Assembly (NCBI GenBank): GCA_023391005.1
Contig: JAEWBS010000083.1
Span: 1-23,049, forward strand
Source of the DNA: Bacillota bacterium
GTDB taxonomy: Bacteria > Bacillota > Clostridia > Oscillospirales > Ruminococcaceae
Reading direction: 5' to 3'
Length of the DNA stretch: 23,049 nt
In this document: positions 1 to 7,765 of the stretch, in pieces
Position numbering within the stretch: the stretch's first letter is position 1
Layout of the letters: each line of letters begins with the position of its first letter
Notes under the pieces: model-generated
Told to the model about the DNA's origin: nothing
Databases searched by the model: none
What the model saw: only the letters and a program-made list of their open reading frames with translations
Program-made: the position numbers and the translations under genes

Positions 1-34
1 GAATTTTATATATGAAAATTAACATGGAAATGGA

Positions 35-62
35 TTGCAATTATCGCCAATAGGTGTATAAT
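35..62 (+). promoter_or_regulatory. sigma-A-type promoter of pckG
   Basis: TTGCAA at 35-40 and a perfect TATAAT at 57-62 are separated by 16 bp. Transcription would start near 69, leaving a leader of about 43 nt before the pckG start at 112. The Shine-Dalgarno AGGGAGGA lies at 95-102. No operator is evident in the short upstream stretch available. Confidence 0.75.
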
Positions 63-111
63 GATATCATTACTGTTTAGACTCATCATTTTTTAGGGAG
101 GATATGGTATT

Positions 112-1872
112 ATGACGACCAACAAAACGGTGCTTGCTTGGGTTGATGAGGCAGTGGCCCTGTGCAAGCCGGAAAAGGTGCTTTGGGTGGATGGAAGCGA
201 GGCGCAGGCCGATGCCCTCCGTCAAGAGGCGCTTGGCACAGGCGAGCTCATTGCTTTAAATCAGGATAAGCTGCCGGGATGTGTGCTGCACCGTTCCGAC
301 CCCAATGATGTTGCCCGTGTGGAAGATAGAACCTTTATTTGTTCCCGCAACGAAGCGGACGCCGGTCCCACCAACAATTGGCTGGATCCTAAAGTTGCCT
401 ATCCAACGCTCACAAAGCTTTATGACGGCTGCATGAAAGGCCGTACCATGTATGTTATTCCTTTCGTGATGGGCCCGCTCGGCTCCCCGAGCGCCAAGGT
501 TGGCGTCGAGGTGACCGACTCGATCTACGTCACCCTCTCGATGCTCATTATGACCCGCGCGGGCCAGTGCGCGCTTGACGAGCTGGGCGACTCCAACGAC
601 TGGGTTCGCTGCCTGCACTCCAAGGCCGAGCTCGACCCCGCGAACCGTTACATATGCCATTTCCCCGAGGATAACGCCATCTGGTCGATCAATTCCGGCT
701 ATGGCGGTAACGCGCTGATGGGCAAAAAGTGCTTTGCGCTACGCATCGCCTCCTATCAGGCCAAAACCGAGGGTTGGCTGGCCGAGCATATGATGATCCT
801 CGGCATCGAAGACCCGCAGGGCAACGTGCGCTATGTCGCGGCCGCTTTTCCGTCGGCCTGCGGCAAGACAAACCTCGCCATGCTGATTCCGCCCGAGATT
901 TATAAGAAGAAGGGCTACAAGGCCTGGTGCGTCGGCGACGATATCGCTTGGATGCGCATCGGCGAGGATGGCCGCCTCTATGCCATCAACGCCGAGAAGG
1001 GCTTCTTCGGTGTCGCACCCGGCACCAACGCCAAGTCGAACTTCAACGCGCTTGAGACTACCAAGCGCAACACCATTTTCACCAACGTGGCCCAAAACCT
1101 TGACGACAACACCGTCTGGTGGGAGGGACTCGATAAAAACCCGCCCAAGAACGCGCTGGACTGGAAGGGCAACCCCTGGGATGCCGACAGCGGCATCAAG
1201 GCGGCGCATCCCAACTCCCGCTTTACCGCGCCCGCCGAGAATTGCCCGGTCATCTCGTCCGAATTTAATTCGCCGCAGGGCGTGCCGATCGACGCCATCA
1301 TCTTCGGTGGCCGCCGCGCCAAGACAGCCCCCCTCGTTTACGAGGCATTTGACTGGAACCACGGCGTATTCGTCGGCTCGATCATGGCATCCGAGACCAC
1401 CGCAGCGGCAGCCGGTGCTGTGGGTGTGGTCCGCCGCGACCCGATGGCAATGCTGCCCTTCTGCGGCTACAACATGGGCGACTACTGGCAGCACTGGCTT
1501 GAGATGGGCAAGAAGATGGGCGATAAAGCGCCGAAAATCTTTAATGTAAACTGGTTCAAAATGGACGATGAGGGCAACTTCATCTGGCCGGGCTTCGGTG
1601 ACAACATGCGCGTGATCATGTGGATTCTCGGTCGCGCCGACGGTACCGCCCACGCCGAAAAATCGGCGATCGGCTACATGCCCGCCGCTGAGGATATCAA
1701 CATCGAAGGACTCGACCTCTCGGATGAGACGATCGCGTCGCTGCTGGATGTAGACCCCGCGCTCTGGCGTGAAGACGCTGCCTCCGTTAAGGAATTTTAC
1801 GCCAAGTTTGGCGACAAGCTGCCCGAAGAGATGAAGCGTCAGCTCGCCGCGCTTGAAACCCGTCTGAGCTGA
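112..1872 (+). CDS. pckG: phosphoenolpyruvate carboxykinase (GTP)
   Basis: This cytosolic enzyme interconverts oxaloacetate + GTP and PEP + CO2 + GDP, linking the C4-acid pool to glycolysis and gluconeogenesis; in fermenters it often runs in the carboxylating direction. The 586 residues match the usual length of about 600 for the GTP class and exceed the ATP class. The P-loop (AAAFPSACGKTN, residues 243-254) carries the family's reactive cysteine at 250. Other family segments include NSGYGGNALMGKKC (194-207) and the GGRRAKTAPLVYEAFDW block near residue 400 that binds nucleotide and PEP. The ATG at 112 has a strong Shine-Dalgarno at 95-102 and its own promoter. A small membrane-protein gene follows 27 bp later. 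Assignment to the GTP class is firm; the physiological direction is inference. Confidence 0.97.
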   Translation: MTTNKTVLAWVDEAVALCKPEKVLWVDGSEAQADALRQEALGTGELIALNQDKLPGCVLHRSDPNDVARVEDRTFICSRNEADAGPTNNWLDPKVAYPTLTKLYDGCMKGRTMYVIPFVMGPLGSPSAKVGVEVTDSIYVTLSMLIMTRAGQCALDELGDSNDWVRCLHSKAELDPANRYICHFPEDNAIWSINSGYGGNALMGKKCFALRIASYQAKTEGWLAEHMMILGIEDPQGNVRYVAAAFPSACGKTNLAMLIPPEIYKKKGYKAWCVGDDIAWMRIGEDGRLYAINAEKGFFGVAPGTNAKSNFNALETTKRNTIFTNVAQNLDDNTVWWEGLDKNPPKNALDWKGNPWDADSGIKAAHPNSRFTAPAENCPVISSEFNSPQGVPIDAIIFGGRRAKTAPLVYEAFDWNHGVFVGSIMASETTAAAAGAVGVVRRDPMAMLPFCGYNMGDYWQHWLEMGKKMGDKAPKIFNVNWFKMDDEGNFIWPGFGDNMRVIMWILGRADGTAHAEKSAIGYMPAAEDINIEGLDLSDETIASLLDVDPALWREDAASVKEFYAKFGDKLPEEMKRQLAALETRLS

Positions 1873-1899
1873 TAAATATGAAAGGGGTCGGCAACGCAA

Positions 1900-2031
1900 A
1901 TGATTTCTGAAAAGATTGATTCGTCAAAAGTGCTGTGGCGCTCGGTGCTGGGTATTGTCATGGTGTGCGCGGGGTGCGTATGCTTTGTGCTCAGCTGCGT
2001 TGCCGCCATGATTTTATCGGGACGCGAATAA
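1900..2031 (+). CDS. small single-pass membrane protein, function unknown
   Basis: This is a 43-residue ORF starting with ATG at 1900, 27 bp after the pckG stop, with AAAGGGG at 1881-1887 as a possible but slightly distant ribosome binding site. The first 14 residues are polar (MISEKIDSSKVLWR). Residues 15-38 are an uninterrupted hydrophobic stretch containing three cysteines, followed by a short basic-acidic tail (SGRE). That looks like one transmembrane helix. It ends before the terminator at 2122, so it probably shares the pckG transcript. I do not recognise a family. It could be a regulatory microprotein of a membrane partner or a chance ORF; the clean hydrophobic pattern and position favour a real gene. 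Confidence 0.5.
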   Translation: MISEKIDSSKVLWRSVLGIVMVCAGCVCFVLSCVAAMILSGRE

Positions 2032-2121
2032 AGAACCCTGCGTAATCGGTTCGCCGCTTCATACGGCCCGCCAGCCTTTGAGGCGCAACAATACCGTTTC
2101 GCAGGCATTGCATCATAATTC

Positions 2122-2161
2122 AAACGGTCATGGGATAAATATCTGTCCCATGGCCGTTTTC
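2122..2161 (+). terminator. intrinsic terminator of the pckG unit
   Basis: A stem of AAACGG/CCGTTT and CATGGGA/TCCCATG with one T-G mismatch-type pair closes a loop of about 10 nt. It ends in GTTTTC, a short T tract, and lies about 90 bp after the small membrane-protein gene. Confidence 0.75.
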
Positions 2162-2212
2162 TGTTCATCAAGCGTTGTTTGGCAAAGCGCCTTGGCCGGT
2201 TGGATATGTGAC

Positions 2213-2243
2213 AAGCTTAAAGCGTAACAGAGCTTTTAAGCTT
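2213..2243. repeat. inverted repeat upstream of the typA promoter
   Basis: AAGCTTAAAGC (2213-2223) is complementary to GCTTTTAAGCTT (2232-2243) with one bulged base and an 8-nt loop. There is no T tract. It sits about 50 bp upstream of the typA -35 box, where it could be a regulator site or the remnant of a terminator. The rest of 2162-2289 shows nothing recognisable. Confidence 0.4.
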
Positions 2244-2289
2244 ACAGCCGCGCCCTTCATCCACATTATTACATTTTATAACATTTTCC

Positions 2290-2319
2290 TTGACGTGGCG
2301 GCACAATAAGCTGTATAAT
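2290..2319 (+). promoter_or_regulatory. sigma-A-type promoter of typA
   Basis: TTGACG (2290-2295) and a perfect TATAAT (2314-2319) are 18 bp apart. Predicted transcription starts near 2326, giving a leader of about 60 nt to the TTG start at 2388. Confidence 0.75.
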
Positions 2320-2387
2320 TTTAAGGTTAAAAACAAATTATCATTAATGTTGTGCCCTGTGTTGGCACGGAAAATAGGTGAATCATT

Positions 2388-4208
2388 TTGAAGAGAACAG
2401 ATTTACGCAATATTGCTATTATCGCGCACGTTGACCACGGCAAAACCACGCTGGTCGACGGCATGCTCGCACAGGGCGGTACCTTCCGCGAGAACCAGCA
2501 GGTTGAGGAATGCGTCATGGATTCGGGCGCCATTGAGCGCGAGCGCGGTATCACCATTCTGGCGAAAAACGCCTCGACCCATTATAAAGAGACTAAAATC
2601 AACATTGTTGACACGCCGGGACACGCCGATTTCGGCGGTGAGGTCGAGCGCGTGCTCGGCATGGTTTCGGGCGTGCTGTTGCTTGTGGACTCGGCCGAAG
2701 GGCCGATGCCGCAGACCCGCTTTGTGCTTTCAAAGGCACTGGAATTGGGTCTGGCCGTCATACCGGTCGTTAACAAGGTGGACAAGCCCGACGCGCGCAT
2801 TCACGAGGTTATCGATGAGGTGCTTGAGCTCATGCTCGACCTCGGCGCTTCAAACGAGCAGCTCGACACCCCGATGGTCTTCTGCTCGGGCCGTGCGGGT
2901 ACCTCATCCTATTCGCCCGACCAGCAGGGCACTGATTTGACCGCCCTGTTTGAGACGATTCTCGAATATATCCCTTGTCCCGACCTCGACCCCGAGGGCC
3001 CGCTGTCGGTGCTGGTCTCGACCGTCGACTACAATGAGTTTGTCGGCCGCACCGCTGTCGGCCGCATCGAACGCGGCGAGATGAAGGTCAACCAGTCGGT
3101 CGCCGTCTGCGATTTTCACGATGAATCGGTGAACCTGCGCGGCAAAATTACCGCCATCTATCAGTTCGAGGGCATCGGCAGAGCGTCGGTGCAGTCGGCG
3201 AAGGCCGGCGACATCGTGATGTTCTCAGGTCTTGAGGACATTACGATCGGCAACACGCTTTGCGCGCCTGAAAAGATAGAGGCGATTGAATTTACTAAAA
3301 TTTCCGAGCCGACCGTCGAGATGACCTTCTCGGTCAACGACAGCCCGTTCGCGGGCAAGGAAGGCAAGTTTGTCACTTCGCGCCAGCTGCGCGACCGCCT
3401 GTTCCGCGAGCTTTTGAAGGATGTCTCGCTGCGCGTCGAAGAGGGCGCTACGACCGACAGCTTTCGTGTTTTGGGCCGTGGCGAGATGCACCTCTCGGTC
3501 TTGATCGAGACAATGCGCCGCGAGGGTTTTGAATTCGCGGTCGGCGCACCCCGTGCCTTGATGTATGAAGACAACGGCGTCCTGATGGAGCCGTTTGAAA
3601 CCGCGATCATCGATGTCCCCTCGGGTGCGGTGGGCAGCGTGATGGAAAAGCTTGGCGCCAGAAAAGCCGACCTCATCAGCATGAACCCTGTCGGCGAGCG
3701 CATGAAGCTGGAATTCTTAATTCCTTCTCGCGGTCTGTTCGGCTACCGCAGCGAGTTCTTGACCGACACGCGCGGCGAGGGCATCATTGCGACGCTGTTC
3801 CACGGCTACGACGTCTTCCGCGGCGAGATTGTCAGCCGCCAGAGCGGCTCGCTGATCGCGCACGAGGCGGGAGAGGCCGTCACCTACGGCCTTTACAACG
3901 CGCAGGAGCGCGGCGATCTGTTCATTGAGCCCGGCACGCCGGTCTACGCGGGCATGGTCGTCGGCGCATCGCCCAAGCTTGAGGATATGGTCGTCAACGT
4001 CTGCAAGCGCAAACATGTCTCGAATATGCGCGCCTCCGGCTCGGACGACGCGCTGCGCCTGACCCCGCCGAGAAGGCTCTCGCTGGAGGCCTGCATCGAA
4101 TTCATCGCCGACGACGAGCTGCTTGAGGTTACGCCCAAGAGCCTGCGCATCAGAAAGCGCGAGCTCTCGCACGACCTGCGCATGAAGCGCCTAAAAAGCA
4201 GCAAATAA
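2388..4208 (+). CDS. typA: translational GTPase TypA/BipA
   Basis: TypA is a ribosome-binding GTPase of the EF-G/LepA superfamily that assists 50S assembly and growth under stress or cold. The 606 residues are the standard length. The GTPase motifs are all present: G1 AHVDHGKTT (13-21), switch RERGITI (51-57), G3 DTPGH (75-79) and G4 NKVD (129-132). They are followed by an EF-Tu-like domain 2, EF-G-like domains III and V, and the basic C-terminal domain (ending RKRELSHDLRMKRLKSSK) that is specific to BipA. The start is TTG at 2388, placed 6 nt after AGGTGA (2376-2381); the product begins MKRTDLRNIAIIAHVDHGK, as expected for the family. The gene appears monocistronic. I see no clear terminator between the stop and the T-box promoter at 4302. 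Confidence 0.97.
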   Translation: MKRTDLRNIAIIAHVDHGKTTLVDGMLAQGGTFRENQQVEECVMDSGAIERERGITILAKNASTHYKETKINIVDTPGHADFGGEVERVLGMVSGVLLLVDSAEGPMPQTRFVLSKALELGLAVIPVVNKVDKPDARIHEVIDEVLELMLDLGASNEQLDTPMVFCSGRAGTSSYSPDQQGTDLTALFETILEYIPCPDLDPEGPLSVLVSTVDYNEFVGRTAVGRIERGEMKVNQSVAVCDFHDESVNLRGKITAIYQFEGIGRASVQSAKAGDIVMFSGLEDITIGNTLCAPEKIEAIEFTKISEPTVEMTFSVNDSPFAGKEGKFVTSRQLRDRLFRELLKDVSLRVEEGATTDSFRVLGRGEMHLSVLIETMRREGFEFAVGAPRALMYEDNGVLMEPFETAIIDVPSGAVGSVMEKLGARKADLISMNPVGERMKLEFLIPSRGLFGYRSEFLTDTRGEGIIATLFHGYDVFRGEIVSRQSGSLIAHEAGEAVTYGLYNAQERGDLFIEPGTPVYAGMVVGASPKLEDMVVNVCKRKHVSNMRASGSDDALRLTPPRRLSLEACIEFIADDELLEVTPKSLRIRKRELSHDLRMKRLKSSK

Positions 4209-4301
4209 GCCCGACGCGATCAACGACCTTATTTTGGTGTCATCCTTCTTGCACAGCGCATAGGATATAGCATCCCTTCGCTTATTTTTAGCAAAGGGGA
4301 C

Positions 4302-4330
4302 TTGACAGCACTGTTTGTCTGTGTTTTAAT
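4302..4330 (+). promoter_or_regulatory. promoter of the trpXYZ T-box leader
   Basis: A perfect TTGACA (4302-4307) is followed after 17 bp by TTTAAT (4325-4330). Transcription would begin just before the first T-box stem. The stretch 4209-4301 holds no recognisable gene or hairpin. Confidence 0.8.
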
Positions 4331-4340
4331 ACAAGAAACC

Positions 4341-4627
4341 GTTGATGCGGAGAGTAAACCGATGACGCGCTCACAGAGAGCCGGGGAATGCTGAGACCCC
4401 GACAGCAACACGAGTCGGTATGGATGGACCGCAGAGGGCGCACGGAAAGGGCGAAGGCCTGAGTATGTTGCGACGCACACGCCGGCGTTAAAGGGCAGGG
4501 GATGTGTTCGCATCCCGAATAAGGCGGCCGCAGTTTAAATTTAAATGCGGCAATCAAGGTGGCACCGCAGGAATGATTCTTTCCTGTCCTTGAAACAATA
4601 ATATTGTTTCAAGGACAGGTTTTTTGT
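4341..4627 (+). promoter_or_regulatory. T-box riboswitch, tRNA-Trp specific
   Basis: This leader senses uncharged tRNA and permits transcription of the downstream transporter when the amino acid is scarce. The base of Stem I pairs TGCGG (4346-4350) with CCGCA (4429-4433). AGAGTA (4351-4356) forms the left side of the specifier loop, ACCGA (4358-4362) pairs with TCGGT (4415-4419), AGAGAG lies near 4375-4380 and GCTGAGA near 4390-4396. The right side of the specifier loop ends in UGG (4425-4427) followed by a purine, the expected place for a codon; UGG is tryptophan. The T-box core AAGGTGGCACCGCAGG (4556-4571) presents UGGC to the tRNA 3' end. The C pairs with a G discriminator base, which bacterial tRNA-Trp has. 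The antiterminator (about 4555-4594) competes with the terminator at 4583-4626. Confidence 0.93.
4583..4626 (+). terminator. T-box-controlled terminator
   Basis: A perfect 17-bp stem (4583-4599 with 4603-4619) closes a 3-nt loop and runs into TTTTTT. Its 5' arm overlaps the 3' half of the antiterminator, giving the mutually exclusive fold typical of T-boxes. Confidence 0.95.
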
Positions 4628-4790
4628 TTTTATTCTGATTTATAAGCCCGTCACCCCTCAAATGATGCAGCCGGATAAGGAGTGGACTTTTAATGCAGCA
4701 GATTTTTCGGTTCACGCGATGGCGACGCCCATAAACTTGCCGTCAACCATTTGAACCTCATTATTTATGTATGAAAGAGAGAGATTACAG

Positions 4791-5786
4791 ATGAAAAAGT
4801 TATTCGCCGTCCTTTTGGTCGCCACATTGACCCTGCTGACTGCCTGCGGCAGCCCGTCCGCCGCGCCCTCTTCGGCCGCACCCTCGACCGGTGACGCTTC
4901 TTCCGCCGCGCCCGACGCCCAGAAGATCAAGATCGGCCTTGTGCAGATGATGGAGCACCCCTCGCTCGACGAAATTCGCGAAGCGGTTCTGACCCAATTG
5001 GCCGCCGAGGGCTTTGATACCACCAAGGCCGTTATCGATTATCAGAACGGTCAGGGCGACATGGGCACACTCAACTCCATCGCGCAGAAATTTGTCGGCG
5101 ACGGCGTCGACTTGATTATTGCGATCGCCACCCCGGCAGCACAGGCCGCCGCAGCCGCTACCACCGATATTCCGATCATCTTTTCGGCCGTCACCGACCC
5201 GGTGAGCGCCGGTCTGGTCGGCAGCCTTGAAGCGCCCGACCGCAACTGCACCGGTACCTCCGACGCCATTCCCACCGAGCAGATCTTTACACTGGCCGAC
5301 GAGCTGACCCCCGGCATCAAAACCTATGGCTTCCTCTACAATCAGGGCGAGTCCAATTCGGTTTCGGTTATTGCCGACGCTAAAAAAGCACTTGACGCCA
5401 AAGGCGTGAAATACATTGAGACCAGCGTGGTCAACTCGGGCGAGGTCACTTCCGCCGCACAGTCGCTGATCGGCAAGGTCGACGCCATCTTCTGCCCGAT
5501 TGATAACACCGTCGCTTACGCGATGCCCAACCTCGCGCAGATCGCGATTGAAGCCAAGCTGCCGGTCTACGTCGCGGCCGATTCGATGGTCAACGACGGC
5601 GGCCTCGCCACCGTGGGCGTCAACTACACCCAGCTGGGTGTGCAAACCGCGCAGATGGCGGCGCAGGTCCTCTCCGGCAAGGCTGTTGCCGACGTGCCGG
5701 TACAGGTTTTGACGCAGTATAGCACCGTCGCGAACAAAGATACGGCTGCCGCGCTGGGCGTTGACGTTTCAAAATACGTTAAATAA
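4791..5786 (+). CDS. trpX: tryptophan ABC transporter substrate-binding lipoprotein
   Basis: This is the extracellular solute-binding component of the importer. Residues 1-18 form a lipoprotein signal peptide (MKKLFAVLLVATLTLLTAC) with a lipobox ending at Cys19, followed by a Ser/Ala/Pro-rich linker to about residue 45. The remainder is a two-lobed binding protein of the ABC_sub_bind type (PF04392-like); IGLVQMMEHPSLDEIREAV near the mature N-terminus is typical of that family. I chose ATG 4791 over the in-frame ATG at 4767 because it starts exactly at the signal peptide and follows a GAGAGAG stretch, while 4767 lacks a ribosome binding site. Length is 331 residues. The tryptophan assignment rests on the upstream tRNA-Trp T-box, since the fold alone would allow other substrates. 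Confidence 0.9.
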   Translation: MKKLFAVLLVATLTLLTACGSPSAAPSSAAPSTGDASSAAPDAQKIKIGLVQMMEHPSLDEIREAVLTQLAAEGFDTTKAVIDYQNGQGDMGTLNSIAQKFVGDGVDLIIAIATPAAQAAAAATTDIPIIFSAVTDPVSAGLVGSLEAPDRNCTGTSDAIPTEQIFTLADELTPGIKTYGFLYNQGESNSVSVIADAKKALDAKGVKYIETSVVNSGEVTSAAQSLIGKVDAIFCPIDNTVAYAMPNLAQIAIEAKLPVYVAADSMVNDGGLATVGVNYTQLGVQTAQMAAQVLSGKAVADVPVQVLTQYSTVANKDTAAALGVDVSKYVK

Positions 5787-5814
5787 CACGATTTTATTGA
5801 CAGGGTTATAATGT

Positions 5815-5843
5815 GCTGCGGTCGCGCCATGCGTGGCCGCAGC
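5815..5843 (+). other. intercistronic hairpin between trpX and trpY
   Basis: GCTGCGG (5815-5821) pairs with CCGCAGC (5837-5843), with an inner CGC/GCG pair and no T tract. It sits just after the binding-protein gene. Such stems often protect the 3' end of binding-protein mRNA and give it higher stoichiometry than the permease; that role is inferred here. Confidence 0.55.
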
Positions 5844-5863
5844 AATCAGCGGAGGTTTTGGGA

Positions 5864-6790
5864 ATGAGCATGGTTTTATTGCGCGGCGCCGCCGAACAGG
5901 GCTTTATTTATAGCCTCGTGGCGCTTGCCCTCTATATTTCTTACCGGACACTGAATATTGCCGATCTCACGGTGGACGGCTCCTTTACATTGGGGGCGGC
6001 GGCAGCGGCATCGCTGACCTTGCTGGGCCACCCGGTAGTTGGCCTGATTTTTGCGGTTTTCGCCGGTTCGCTGGCGGGTTTGGTGACCGCCACGCTGCAA
6101 ACCAAGCTTAGGGTGCAGCCGATTCTGGCCGGTATCATCACGATGACGGCGCTTTATTCCATCAACCTGCGCGTGATGGGCAACCGCTCTAATCTGCCGC
6201 TGCTGCGTGAAGAGACGATTTTTACGCTCTTTTCAAAGCTGCTGCCCGTCGCGCTGAAGAGCTACTCCAAGCTGATGCTCTCGTTGCTTTTCGCTGTATT
6301 GACGGCGGCGGCCCTGATCCTCTTTTTGCGCACCCGCCTCGGCCTTTCGATTCGCGCCACCGGCGACAACCGCACGATGGTTAGCGCCTCGTCGATAAAC
6401 CCCGCTTTTACCACAACGGTCGGTTTGTGCCTTGCCAACGCGCTGGTTTCGCTCTCGGGCGGTCTGCTTGCGCAGTACCAGATGTTTTCTGAGATTACAC
6501 TGGGCACCGGCATGGTCGTCATCGGCCTCGCGTCGCTGATCATCGGCGAGGTACTCTGCGACATGCTGTTTCGCAGCCCTTCGGTCGCACGCGCTATCTC
6601 GGCGGCGGTGGTGGGTGCGGTGATCTACCGCGTCATTATCGCCATGGCGCTTTCGGCGTCGGTTTCGACATCCGACCTGAAGCTCGTATCCGCCGTTATC
6701 GTTATGGTCGCGATTTCTTATCCGGCGGTACGGGACCAATACCGACTCTATCGCCTGAGAAAGGAGGCGCAGAAAAATGTTGACGCTTAA
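5864..6790 (+). CDS. trpY: tryptophan ABC transporter permease
   Basis: This is the membrane channel subunit of the importer, of the LivH/RbsC-like BPD_transp_2 family. The 308 residues contain about eight to nine hydrophobic segments with conserved family wording such as YRTLNIADLTVDGSFTLGAA near residues 27-46. I start it at ATG 5864, which has GGAGG at 5851-5855 eight bases upstream. A longer reading frame from 5813 would translate the ribosome binding site and the intercistronic hairpin, so it is unlikely. The 3' end overlaps the ATPase gene by 14 bp, indicating translational coupling. The C-terminal tail (DQYRLYRLRKEAQKNVDA) is basic and cytosolic. Confidence 0.92.
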   Translation: MSMVLLRGAAEQGFIYSLVALALYISYRTLNIADLTVDGSFTLGAAAAASLTLLGHPVVGLIFAVFAGSLAGLVTATLQTKLRVQPILAGIITMTALYSINLRVMGNRSNLPLLREETIFTLFSKLLPVALKSYSKLMLSLLFAVLTAAALILFLRTRLGLSIRATGDNRTMVSASSINPAFTTTVGLCLANALVSLSGGLLAQYQMFSEITLGTGMVVIGLASLIIGEVLCDMLFRSPSVARAISAAVVGAVIYRVIIAMALSASVSTSDLKLVSAVIVMVAISYPAVRDQYRLYRLRKEAQKNVDA

Positions 6791-7571
6791 AAATGTGACC
6801 AAGACCTTTAACCCCAAAACGGTTAACGAGAAAAGAGCGCTCGACCGCTTTAACCTGCACCTCGATAAAGGAGAGTTCCTGACCGTCATCGGTTCAAACG
6901 GCGCGGGGAAATCCACCGTCATGAACGCGATTGCGGGCATGTTTTTGATCGATTCGGGCCACATTCTTCTTGACGGCGAGGATATCACTTTTAAAAGGGA
7001 TTACCGCCGGGCCCAATCGATCGGGCGGTTGTTTCAAGACCCGCTCGCGGGCACTGCGCCGAGCATGACCATTGAAGAAAACCTTTCATTGGCCTATATG
7101 CGCACAGCCGCGCACACTTCGCCGTTTGGCCTCACCGCAAAGGATCGGCGCTACCTGCGCGAGCGGCTCGCCACGCTGGATCTGGGGCTTGAAAACCGCC
7201 TCTCCTCACCGGTCGGGCTGCTGTCGGGCGGCCAGAGGCAAGCGCTGACCCTGCTGATGGCGACACTGATTACGCCAAAGCTGTTGCTGCTCGACGAGCA
7301 CACCGCCGCGCTCGACCCCGCTACCGCTGAAAAGGTGCTGCAACTCACGCGCAGTATTGTGGCTGAAAACCACATCACCTGCATCATGATCACCCACAAC
7401 ATGCGTTCCTCACTGGCGCTGGGCAGCCGCACCATCATGATGGATTCGGGTAAAATTATTCTCGATATCGCCGGTGAAGAGCGCAAGAATATGACGGTCA
7501 ACGGCCTGCTTGAGCGTTTTCGCGCCGTCTCGGCCAAGGAATTGGATAACGACCGCATGCTGCTCGATTAA
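6777..7571 (+). CDS. trpZ: tryptophan ABC transporter ATPase
   Basis: This is the cytosolic nucleotide-binding subunit that drives the importer. All ABC motifs are present in its 264 residues: Walker A GSNGAGKS (39-46), Q-loop Gln87, signature LSGGQ (149-153), Walker B LLLLDEH (169-175) with catalytic Glu174, D-loop ALDP, and switch His207 in ITHNM. The DEHTAALDP wording is usual in this transporter group. The ATG at 6777 has a near-consensus AAGGAGG at 6761-6767 inside the trpY coding region, and the gene is followed by a strong terminator at 7577. Together with trpX and trpY it makes a complete importer under T-box control. Confidence 0.93.
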   Translation: MLTLKNVTKTFNPKTVNEKRALDRFNLHLDKGEFLTVIGSNGAGKSTVMNAIAGMFLIDSGHILLDGEDITFKRDYRRAQSIGRLFQDPLAGTAPSMTIEENLSLAYMRTAAHTSPFGLTAKDRRYLRERLATLDLGLENRLSSPVGLLSGGQRQALTLLMATLITPKLLLLDEHTAALDPATAEKVLQLTRSIVAENHITCIMITHNMRSSLALGSRTIMMDSGKIILDIAGEERKNMTVNGLLERFRAVSAKELDNDRMLLD

Positions 7572-7576
7572 TTGGC

Positions 7577-7617
7577 GCGGCAGGGTACGCTTAAACAAGC
7601 GCACCCTGCCGCATTTT
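7577..7617 (+). terminator. intrinsic terminator of trpXYZ
   Basis: GCGGCAGGGT (7577-7586) plus CGCTT pairs with AAGCG plus ACCCTGCCGC (7603-7612), with one A/C mismatch and an AAAC loop. ATTTTGTT follows. It begins 5 bp after the trpZ stop. Confidence 0.85.
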
Positions 7618-7683
7618 GTTGCCTGTACACCTCAAAACAATCAACCCGCAAAAGCATCCGCTGATAAAAACAGCGGGCCTTAA

Positions 7684-7722
7684 AGCCGCCCATGCGTCTA
7701 AAGCGCGCGGGGCGGCTGTTTT
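7684..7722. other. GC-rich hairpin between convergent genes
   Basis: AGCCGCCC (7684-7691) pairs with GGGCGGCT (7710-7717), followed on the + strand by GTTTTG. It lies between the convergent trpZ and DUF4261-like genes and may be a second, weak bidirectional terminator. A smaller stem, CCGCTG/CAGCGG, precedes it near 7659-7677. Confidence 0.35.
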
Positions 7723-7765
7723 GCTTAAGTTAAACGCGCAATCTGCTTATTATCGGACGGTAACA

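Noticed and set aside
739..1899. Long open frame on the - strand across pckG (386 codons)
   Set aside because: It is the mirror of a secure gene with GC-rich third positions. Its product has no family features, and it has no ribosome binding site or promoter.
4288..4557. Two - strand frames over the T-box leader
   Set aside because: The region is fully explained by T-box structure on the + strand; the frames have no start signals.
4800..5645. Open frame on the - strand across trpX (281 codons)
   Set aside because: Opposite-strand shadow of the binding-protein gene; the Gly/Arg-rich product has no fold-like pattern.
5797..5812. TTGACA followed by TATAAT between trpX and trpY
   Set aside because: The two boxes are only 4 bp apart, so they cannot act together as a sigma-A promoter.
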